This document shows positions 51,822 to 64,000 of a stretch of DNA of 64,000 nt, one piece after another. The position numbers were made by a program, and so were the translations under genes. Below the pieces are notes generated by a model that saw only the letters and a list, made by a program, of their open reading frames with translations, ran no database searches and was not told the DNA's origin. This DNA is from Rotaria socialis (Eukaryota > Rotifera > Eurotatoria > Philodinida > Philodinidae), in contig CAJNYU010000295.1 in the NCBI GenBank assembly GCA_905331475.1, positions 1 through 64,000 of the forward strand, in the 5' to 3' direction. Numbering within the stretch: the stretch's first letter is position 1; each line of letters opens with the position of its first letter.

Positions 51822-52746
51822 TCATTTTGTTGCTAAATATTGTGATCGTTTAGTTGACATTAAATATTCTGTACTAATACCATAAAGTGGAATAATGGTG
51901 TATCTTGATAATTGTGCTGGAGGATTATTATGACGATGATGACGATGCGAGCTCGGTAATTGAACAGTCCATTGGCCTGTACGTACATCACGTTCTAATA
52001 TAGGAAAGTTACAATAAATAACTGTTAAAGTTTGTTGTATAATATGTTCGGGTCGTCCACGTCGGTGAAATAAACCGCGTAAGCCACGAGTTATTCCTTC
52101 CATTGATCACTCATATGCTGATAATAAAATTGTTCCACCGTGATCTTTATGATCTCGAACTATGTCATGTATAAGAAGACGAGATCTTCGATGGTATTTT
52201 CGTTCATCTTCATATGAATCAACTCTATCATATATTGGCGAATAATATGGATCGATATTAAATTTTCTATCCCTAGCTAAAATTCGAGGAGGCATAAATA
52301 CTAATGATTTACCATGATACCAAGCTGGACACTCAAATAGACCTTTAAAACGAAAAGAGATGAACAATTTATTTCATATGATTATATTTAATATTTGCCA
52401 GGTTCAATATTGATAGGTACCGATTTTCGTCCTTGACTTTCAAGAACTTTATTTGTTGTTTGTATTGGTCGATAGGAAGGCAGGTGATGAATAACAATAA
52501 TCAATCGGAAAACCAAGATCAAGTAATTTCCGATCAACTGATGCCCTCTGATTTTCTTCATCAACAGTTAGTGGTGAATCAAAATTCCATTCACGAAAAT
52601 GTGCTCGAGGCGTCAAATGCGGTATTCGTGGATCATAACCACCATGTTTTTGCATTTCAGATACCCATTGTTTTTCTTATGCTAAATCAGCACATTCACC
52701 ATGACGTGTTATTACAATTCGAAGATTGTCAACTGGTTCATTCGAA
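51822..52746 (-). pseudogene. UBASH3: Decayed UBASH3 (STS)-type histidine phosphatase
   Basis: On the minus strand the C-terminal phosphoglycerate-mutase-like domain of UBASH3 proteins can be followed in two exon remnants, 52746-52399 and 52342-51822. It runs from RIVITRHGE (catalytic His present) through FDSPLTVDEENQ, IDYCYSSP, IQTTNKVLESQGRK, INIEPGLFECPAWYHG and ITRGLRGLFHRRGRPEHIIQQTL to GQWTVQLP. It is broken in at least three ways: an in-frame TAA at 52677-52679 just after RHGECADLA, a frameshift between about 52471 and 52489 right after YSSP, and an in-frame TGA at 52107-52109. The second catalytic His motif (GHAPS-like) is changed to SAYE. The remaining intron has a GC donor. No exons for the UBA and SH3 parts were found upstream. 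UBASH3 proteins dephosphorylate tyrosine kinases; this copy cannot make a full product. Confidence 0.88.
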
Positions 52747-53940
52747 CTAAAAAGACGCCGCAAAAATAGGCATATTATCTTCACTGAATTATTTCCAAAA
52801 AACAAAACACAGAAAATAATAGGCATATATATAAGCTAAAAAAGACAACTGTTTATTGTATTACACTATAAATATATATATATATATATAATTGACCAAT
52901 GCTGCCAATTTTTTCTCATTTTTGTATTGTGCATTACACGTATTTCACATAAGCGTATATGTATTTATTCGAGCAGAGCAATAAATACTAAAAATAAAAT
53001 CGAACGAATAATGGTACTCATCTATCGTTGATTAGAACCTATAAATATTTCTTGTTTTCGTACCTACCTATATGTTTTATTGATGTTTCAGTCAACAAAT
53101 TAGCGTCAATGAAGTCATAGAGATAAATAAAAAACTAAAAATCACTCATACAAGCCATCAACAGTCGAATCATAGACATTTCTTGATTTATCTAATATGC
53201 ATCATTTCAAATATTTCATTGTTTAGTTACCTGATAATTTAGAATTACCTTTAAATGTGTAGTATTGATGATTTTTATTCTGTTTGATGTATTTACTAGC
53301 TCATTAATTTATAGATTATGTTGTGAAGCGATGCTTATCTAGAATGACATACATATCGAACATGATTATTCAATTGACGCACTGTGGAACAAATCTTTTT
53401 TATGAACCAAAAACTAATTTATTTGCGAATTCTCTGGGAGAAAAATTATCCAAGTTGATATTTCTCACCATGAGATTTTTAAAGCATATTTTCATTAAAT
53501 AGAATGTTGATAAATAATCTGAGAAATACCATATTCATCGTTGATTTCTTCATAGCCCAATGATTTCTGTAAGCAAGAATATACACTATATCAACAACAT
53601 GTGTCTTTCTCATTAATATTGATGACTGTCTAGTTGTGAATTCGATTACAGCAAAAGAAATTACTTTTCTTTGATAGTCAACTTTCTTTGATGTTTTAGT
53701 TCTTGAAAATCACTGCTTTTGTACTTTCAGAGAATAATTATTCCTATTTCTAATAGATTTACCTAATTTAAGTAACCCAATGAAGAGACTCATAGTTTTT
53801 TTTAAGTTACTCCTCTTATTCATTAGTTTAAAAATAGTTTTTGCCCTTTTTATCTACTAATCGTTGTAATTCTTCGCGTGAGTTTCTTCAGTCAAATGGA
53901 ACCTTTTCAAGTTAACAATACTCGACATAAGATGGCACAT

Positions 53941-53948
53941 GATCTTTT
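53941..53948. repeat. Left target-site duplication of the MITE
   Basis: GATCTTTT, identical to 54120-54127 on the other side of the element. Confidence 0.7.
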
Positions 53949-54119
53949 CAGTAGTGTCAAACTTGAAACTTGAATTCAGTTGAAAATAGAAAATTTCAAC
54001 TTTCAACTCATAGCGATATATGTACGAGTCACGATTATTCAGAATGCTGTTGGTTTAAAAGTTGAAAACTGAAATTTTCAATTTTCAATTGAATTCAAGT
54101 TTCAAGTTTGACATGTATG
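53949..54119. mobile_element. 171-bp hAT-like MITE with 8-bp target duplication
   Basis: Two 52-base arms, 53956-54007 and 54061-54112, are inverted copies of each other with four mismatches, separated by a 53-base centre. Outside each arm lie seven further bases, and then the identical 8-mer GATCTTTT (53941-53948 and 54120-54127). An 8-bp target duplication and ends starting CA (CAGTAGTGTCAAAC on the left, CATACATGTCAAAC on the right in reverse) fit non-autonomous hAT elements. It has no coding capacity. The high arm identity suggests a fairly recent insertion. Classification by end sequence is an inference; the inverted repeat itself is unambiguous. Confidence 0.8.
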
Positions 54120-54127
54120 GATCTTTT
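54120..54127. repeat. Right target-site duplication of the MITE
   Basis: GATCTTTT, identical to 53941-53948. Confidence 0.7.
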
Positions 54128-54951
54128 TGGTGTTCGAAAACACTATCATAAGCATACTAATTATAAATATGTAATATTCTACCATCATCAATCAGCTGAT
54201 CTAAATTTTTGGAGACACAAAATAAAATTACAGTTAATATAAATGACAAGATTACAGATGTATTGATATTAATTCTTTTCTCTAACTTAATGATGTATTT
54301 TGTGCATTCATGTAGATCAATGATTGTAAAATAATTATTAATACAAAGTAAATTGTCCTTTTTTCTGGTCTGTTACCAAAGAAAAAAATTCGCTATCAAC
54401 ATGTTAATAGCAGATAGCAAATTGTTTTTGTTAACGAAATTACTTTAATTTTTCTTTTTAATATTAAAATTTCTCGAAGCTAGTTCTAATGAAATAAATT
54501 TGTTAATTATTTATACTCGAGAAATATATCCTCATGTGTCATTTCATATAGAATTTGTATCCTATCATCATAGTACTTGCTTTGCCTGAAGTCTCTTAGA
54601 TATAGACAAGAAAAGAATAAATAGATTTGAGTTTCTTTCTATAATGTAATATCAATCCATATCGTACAGTCATTCGATATGTAATCAACAGAGTAAAAAA
54701 TGATGCCATTTACTCGTTTCATAGTAAAACGTTTAATAGCACCAAATATTAACCAGTTAATCAAAGAGATAAGCATACATAAAACTAAAATGAGCGAATA
54801 AGAAAAAAAAAAAAGAAAGAATGTTAACATGAATGAGGTTATAAAAAGAGGATGCAAATGATTCACCAACTAATGAAGAGAGAGAGAGAGAAAAAACTGT
54901 CAAGTAAATAAGAGATATAAATGAGCGTTATCGATGATAACCTTGCGGAAT

Positions 54952-57900
54952 TTATTGCATATTGATATTTTTAGGTAATTTTGTTCGAAAACGAGTGACT
55001 GGTTGCAGTGGTTGCTGACTCATCACTTCCGTGTGTGGTGGCTCATAATATACGTCATCGTACAGTGGTCTTTTGACATATGTATCAACAGTTTGCGTTT
55101 GTACAACTGGTATTGAAGACGATGATCGGTCTGTAAGAGTTGGGAGTTCTTGTTGGTTGTGTTGAATTAGAATAGCCCTATTTAAAAATAAAAATGATAT
55201 CAATAAATATTTATTTGTTTGTCTATTGTTTTGCTCTAACCTTTGTTGGTCAGCTTGTGGTTGAACACTAATTCGATCAGCAAAAATAGGTCCGAAATTA
55301 TCGGATAACAATTTTTGTTCATTACTAGCATATACACCTTCATATGATGTTGTTTCAAGTCGATCGCAAACTTGTTCGTTTTTATTCCAAATTAAACCAG
55401 GTGCACACGGTTGAACATAAAGGAAATCACCATTACATTGAATAAAAGCTTGAGCACTGAATTCAAATGGATGATATGGTTCTGGTATAGTTGTTGTCGT
55501 TAAACATGGATTTGGTACAGTATCTGAAATAAAAGTATAAATCATTTTTTCTAATAGAGAAAAGTCGAAACAACATACTTTGCCCACAGCTTGGACCATA
55601 TGATTGATTTTCATTACAGACACAAACATAATCTTGCTTGTAATCGCCTGTCTTAAGTGTTTGACATATATTACCTGGACCGCAGGGATTAGTAGCACAA
55701 GATGATAGTTGTGTTTCACATCGTTCACCTGTCCAAGCACCATTACAAGTACATTTGTATGCTGTTTTACCTGTTTGATAACATTGTCCACCATTCATAC
55801 ATGGTTGTTCACGATCACATATTGCGTCAGGATTTTTTCTTTTTTCACATCGGTCAGTAGCTGCATTATAAATAAGACCCGATGGGCAGTTCATTGTTTC
55901 ATAATAGAATTGATTTAAACAAGCAATATATTTTGTATCATCTCTTGGGTGTGCAGTATTAGATCCTAGTGATTTACCAACACATGGTGATACTAAATAG
56001 GAAAGAATGACTGTATATGAAAAATAAAAGAAATAAAAATAACATACATCGACTTATGGATGGACGCAAATATTGATTTGAGTTCAAATGTGATTGTTGT
56101 ACTGCATTATGTGATCCAACTCGAAATGGATTGAAGCTAGCTGGATATTGTTGTTTTTCTGTTCCACCGACGGAAGGCACTTGCCCAACAGTTGTAGCAG
56201 AGGCATCATATTGACGTTTCTTACGACTCGGACTTTCGTTGTTATCACCTTCATTATTCTTGCTAAAAAAAAGATTAATGGCATCAAACGCTGAGCAAGC
56301 TTTCATATGAAGGAACTTACGAATTTGATTTTTCAGAATTTTTGTTGTCACTTGCTTTGGCATTGTTTTTATTACCTTTGCCGGTGTTTTTATCTTTACC
56401 TTTGGTACTAAAATAAATAACGACAAAAGATAATTAAAAAATATAGCAGCTAACGAATAATACATACAGAGTATCACCATCGATTTCTTCTGCATAAAGA
56501 CCATCATCAGACATAAATAAATCGAAACTAAATACAAAATACAAAAACCAAATGAACAAAATATAGCAGAATAAAGAATGTTTTTTTTAGTTCCTTCATT
56601 CCACGTTTTGTTTTGCATATGTATCCAAAGAAAAAATAACATTTTAAGAAGAAACTTACCCGAGAACTGGATGAGCCTCTCCATTCGTAGATTGTTTGCC
56701 ACCGAACGATCCACGGATTGGAATATTGACTTTTCTGAAAGGTGGAAAAGGGCGACCGCCATAAGGCATAGCAGTTGGATATTGTTGACTATTAACAGGC
56801 AAAAAACTCTGAAATTTTTGGCCACCGTATAAAAAATCATTCGGAACAGATTGACTATCAAATAATGAGCTAGGTGGAGTATATTGACCACCGTACGAAA
56901 AGCCAGTTGGAACATGTTGACCAACAAAAGATCTAGAACTTGAGAATGGCTGACCACCCGAAACGATTGACGATGAATGTATTGGAGATTGGGAAAATCC
57001 ATGAGAAAACGGATGATGACCACCAAAATATCGATAGCGCTTGAAATAATCTTCAATTGAGGGTTTTTTAGGAGTCGGAGGCATTGGGCCACCGAATGGA
57101 CCACCATGTGGAGGACCATATGGATAAAATGGACCAGGAACTGAAAAAGAAAATGAAGATGCAAAATGAAATTAAAAGTAATCTAAAATGAAACTTACTC
57201 AATGTCACCTCTAACGGTGTGGGGGTACGTGTAACAAAAGGATTGACAGGTGCAGCGTATTGTTGTGGAAAAAATGTAGGTCTAGAAACATGTAATCTTA
57301 AAGGTTATCTATTGAAGTTACAATGCCTATTAAACATACGGAAAGAATCCTGGAAAAAAGGTCGGTGGAGCTTGTAGACCATTTGTTGTTGTTGTTGGAA
57401 CTGCAGGAACTGTTGCTGGTGCTACAGGAGCTGTTACTTGGTCTGTGGGAGGTGCTGCTTGAACATTTCTAGCTGCAATTCCATACGAATCGGCATATAA
57501 ACCACTAAATTGTGAATAAGCACGAGCTTGAGCATTTGGGTCATATGTTGTTGGTGTCTGTCCAAATGATATAGGTGAAGATAGTCCTGAAACAAATGAA
57601 GTGGGTGCTGATAATGTCGGAGCAGCTGGTTGGGCCATTGCTTGCGAACTAAAAATTTAATGAATATTTTATTCTAAGATTCGTAAGCTTGCGATAGTTT
57701 ACTGTGATTGTGAGCCTGCAAATTGAGATGGAACACCTGCGAATCCAACTTGACCTGGAAAACTAACTGGACCTGGTAGATTATAAGATGTTAGCGGTAT
57801 TCCTAAAAATAAAAAAATGATGAATGTTCCGTAGATAATCTAAAATGAGAGAACTTACGAAGTTGCTGGGATGCGTATCGAGGTAGTGAGCATTGATAGC

Positions 57901-58865
57901 TTCCTTCATATCCACCTAAGCAACGTTTCTTGCGTTCAGTTGTTGAACGTTTCTTTCGTCCGTATAGATGTTCATAATTGGTATTACGAGAGTCATAATA
58001 TATTGCGGAGTTATCATCATTATCAACTGTAGAACCAATTGTTGGCCAATCACAACTATTAATTCGGGTATTCCATACAAGATCAATTGGGCATGGTTTA
58101 ATAAATACTCGTCCAAACGAACAATGAATATAACAATGTGGATAACCAGATAACGCATGATATTGTGGGCCTGATATTTTGCATGGGTTGGTTGTTGGTT
58201 CTTTAGAAAACAAGAAAGGAATAAGAATAATGCATCATAATTTTCAGCTTTTGTTTTTCAATGATTCTTACTTGGTCCGCATTTTGAAAGATCAAGCTTT
58301 TCTTCTGGATAACTTAAAACATAACCTGTTGATTGAATGCCAAATGGTGGGCCAGTTGGTTCAGCATAAGGTCTGACGTGTTTGTTGTTATTATCAATAG
58401 TCAGTTGACCAACATTGTTATTATTGTCAAAAGTTTGATCACGTTGTGTACCTTGAAAATTTGGACCCGATGGGGATACTTCTTTATTAACACGTGGAAC
58501 ATTGTTTGTACGACTTGAACTTGGCAAACGACTGTTTGATTGTTGACCGTAATTTGCAAAAGAATTAGGATCGGAAAAAACAGCATAACCGCTCAAGTCT
58601 GTTTGTCCTACATCAAGTTGTTGTTCAGCAAGACGATGACCTAACACGTTAGCTAAAAAACAAAAACAAAACCAAAAAATAAAATATAAATTTATATTTA
58701 TATCTTAATACAATAATGAATAGATTTCTTACCTGAATGATATTGTCCAGTGGCACTGATTGCCAATAGAAGACACAATAATAATGCCAAGTGAACCTAT
58801 CATTAAAAACCAGATATTCTATAATTACTATGAAACGAAACGATTAGTTTTCATACCTGTTTCAT
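54952..58865 (-). CDS. Secreted chitin-binding (CBM14) and EGF matrix protein
   Basis: Fourteen exons join in frame to 1017 residues: 58865-58857, 58796-58733, 58652-58272, 58200-57859, 57802-57703, 57648-57340, 57281-57199, 57140-56660, 56527-56468, 56407-56321, 56262-56048, 55992-55579, 55523-55241, 55177-54952. The first exon codes only MKQ and completes a signal peptide (MKQVHLALLLCLLLAISATG). In order follow an Asn/Ser-rich stretch, a peritrophin-A/CBM14 domain (~155-205), two tetrabasic RKKR sites (~232-242), a long Pro/Gln/Gly/Ser-rich region (~265-590), a Lys/Asn-rich acidic part, a third RKKR site (~655), a second CBM14 (~712-762), two EGF modules (CMNGGQCYQTGKTAYKCTC and a CGPGNICQ... 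module, ~765-848), a third CBM14 (~850-905) and a Gln/Pro-rich tail. CBM14 domains bind chitin. A role in cuticle, jaw or gut lining, with furin-like cleavage into pieces, is inferred. I know no direct orthologue. Confidence 0.9.
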
Positions 58866-60041
58866 CTCGGAGTTAAATGGAAATTCGACGGAAATGCCGA
58901 TAATACGCATAAAAATGCTGATAGCAAATCGTCCTCGTCTCTCCTTATTCTTTTTTTATCTATATAACGTGTGTATACGTCCGATGCTGATCGTATTTGT
59001 ATGCAAAATGAAGTCGAACAACGACAATAACACGACTTTTCTACTTTCTATTGGTAACGATGATATTACTTGCTCTATGTGTGAATCTCTCTCTCTCTCT
59101 CTGTTGTTCGCTAGATTTTTCTCGATTTGATTAAATGACGGACCTGGACTGTCTTTCTCTATCATGTTCATAGATGGTGATATATAGTTGTATGTATATA
59201 AATAGATATACATATCTTTTGTTCGAGAAAGACAAAGAACTGTAATAGCACCTCGATTATAGAAAAAGAAATTCTAACTGTTACATGGAAAAGCTTAAGG
59301 GCCATGCATAAATCAAAAGCAAAATGTTGTTGATATGTTTGACTATTATTCTTTTGTTAACGTATGTTTATCGAGGTAATCATACGTCACTATAGCGCAA
59401 GATGAACAAAGAAAATGAACTAACTATAAAGTGCATATTCATATAATAATATAACAAAGTGTAATATGTTAATCTACAAACCATATTTTAATTAAAATTA
59501 TTTCCTTCTATATTTCGATTTATCCATTTGAATATTCGATTTAAAATGACAAAATTTATGGCTACAGATATAATAATGTTGAAAATAGACTATCAAATAT
59601 ATGTTTAGTAGAAAATTAAAATCACCTACGAGACAGTGGTATATTGGTAATAGATGAATGTTGATTGGATTAGATAGTCTCGTTGAACAAAAATAGCACC
59701 GAATTCTGATGTATACACTACTCTTCTAATATGATTCAAGTAGATCCAGATTTTTTTTTATCGTTCTACAATATATAAAGCCATATCTAGCTTTTGTGTT
59801 TTATTTAGACATTGATTTACAAGATCTCGAAAAGTTGTTGCGTGAAACAAGATTTCATTAAAAAGAACTCAAATATTCAATAGAATATATATTATTTGTT
59901 TATACAAGTGACCTTTTGTAATGATGCCAATATTAGTTGCACACAAAGAATATTTTGATAGTATTAAAAAATTTCTTAAATCTGATATCATTTTTTTGAT
60001 CTTCAAAATGTATTTTATTTTTATTTGTCTTGCTCATTGAG

Positions 60042-60074
<33 letters not shown>
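60042..60074. repeat. CA/TA compound microsatellite
   Basis: About five CA units are followed by about eleven TA units, just downstream of CLPX in its transcription direction. Confidence 0.85.
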
Positions 60075-60096
60075 GTGGATATATATTTAATCTATG

Positions 60097-60102
60097 TTTA
60101 TT
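60097..60102 (-). promoter_or_regulatory. Poly(A) signal of CLPX
   Basis: AATAAA on the minus strand about 140 bases beyond the CLPX stop at 60244. Confidence 0.5.
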
Positions 60103-60243
60103 TACAAGCAATGCTGTTTTTGTTTTACTTAAAGAAATACATAATCAACAAGCTAGGATAAGCTGCTCTCTGTCAAATACATAAATAATGATATGCATAA
60201 ATAGGTAATATACTGCTTAATAATATGTATATAATATACATGT

Positions 60244-63779
<3,536 letters not shown>

Positions 63780-64000
63780 CTTAAACATATAATAATAATA
63801 AAATGTACATAGGTAGGCATATATATGTATATCTAGTCTCGAAAAGCGCTTTTAACTAACTTTCATGCAGCACGCGTTTATATACTGAGCTATGTTTAGA
63901 TGCTTTTATAAAGTCAGTTCTGTTAGTCTTCATTTTAGTGAATTGGCATAGAGAAACTAGCATTATTGAGATTACACCGAAGAAGGTAACGATTTTTACT
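63780..64000. other. CLPX intron or upstream sequence
   Basis: An acceptor (TTTAAG) precedes the first CLPX exon in the window. The remaining 221 bases show no exon and should be intron that continues beyond the window. Confidence 0.5.

Larger units (their letters stand above)
52747..54951. other. Spacer with hAT-like MITE
   Basis: No gene is supported. It holds an AT run (52872-52891), the MITE at 53949-54119 and a GA run (54876-54890). The missing 5' half of the UBASH3-type gene is not recognisable here. A minus-strand frame at 54639-54869 is hydrophobic by base composition only. Confidence 0.5.
58866..60243. other. Spacer between CLPX and the CBM14 gene
   Basis: Gene-free and AT-rich. 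It contains a CT run (59086-59102), a CA-then-TA microsatellite (60042-60074) and the poly(A) signal of CLPX (60097-60102, minus). Opposed frames at 58894-59213 are short and without domains. Confidence 0.5.

Noticed and set aside
52433-52750. Plus-strand frame with Asn/Gln/His-rich protein
   Set aside because: It is exactly antisense to the UBASH3-type pseudogene, whose minus-strand reading has clear family motifs.

Overview
The window is nuclear DNA of an invertebrate animal. All protein-coding families recognised are metazoan or general eukaryotic (NUDT21, TSSC4, UQCRQ, dystrobrevin, Unkempt, a proteolipid/M6 protein, CLPX and others). Genes are split by many short GT-AG introns of about 45-70 bases plus a few of 1-2 kb. 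Third positions and spacers are very AT-rich. The style (AT-rich codons, Ser/Thr/Asn/Gln-rich extensions, compact genes between long empty spacers, a hAT-like MITE, a decaying gene copy) fits a bdelloid rotifer such as Rotaria or Adineta; this is an inference and another lophotrochozoan is possible. I rebuilt exon chains by hand using splice sites and codon phase, and every full chain stays in frame from ATG to stop.

Layout, left to right. 0.9-6.5 kb: NUDT21 (+) converges on TSSC4 (-), followed by UQCRQ (-) and an intronless METTL24-like methyltransferase (-). 8.4-12.0 kb: an eight-exon dystrobrevin (+). 12.6-14.1 kb: two small Ser/Thr-rich secreted-type genes (-), the second with its signal peptide and body in different frames. 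17.9-20.1 kb: a CUB-LDLa-TM protein (-). 22.6-32.4 kb: a 1468-residue membrane adenylate-cyclase-like protein (+) whose catalytic residues look eroded. 33.5-35.4 kb: a ten-cysteine Ly6/quiver-like GPI protein (-). 35.4-41.0 kb: a gene-free spacer holding several G+C-richer tracts, each built from its own self-complementary word, and a single N flanked by a duplicated segment. 41.0-46.0 kb: Unkempt (+) with six CCCH fingers and no visible RING. 50.1-51.5 kb: a PLP/M6 tetraspan gene (+). 51.8-52.7 kb: a broken UBASH3-type histidine phosphatase (-). 53.9-54.1 kb: a 171-bp hAT-like MITE. 55.0-58.9 kb: a 14-exon chitin-binding/EGF matrix protein (-). 60.2-63.8 kb: the AAA+ part of mitochondrial CLPX (-), whose 5' end lies outside the window.

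The genes do not form an operon or a single pathway; they are ordinary housekeeping, neural/muscle-scaffold and extracellular genes. The most unusual items are the pseudo-cyclase, the palindromic-word tracts, the MITE, the UBASH3 pseudogene, the RING-less Unkempt and two GC-AG introns. I found no CRISPR array, rRNA, tRNA, prokaryotic operon or viral gene.
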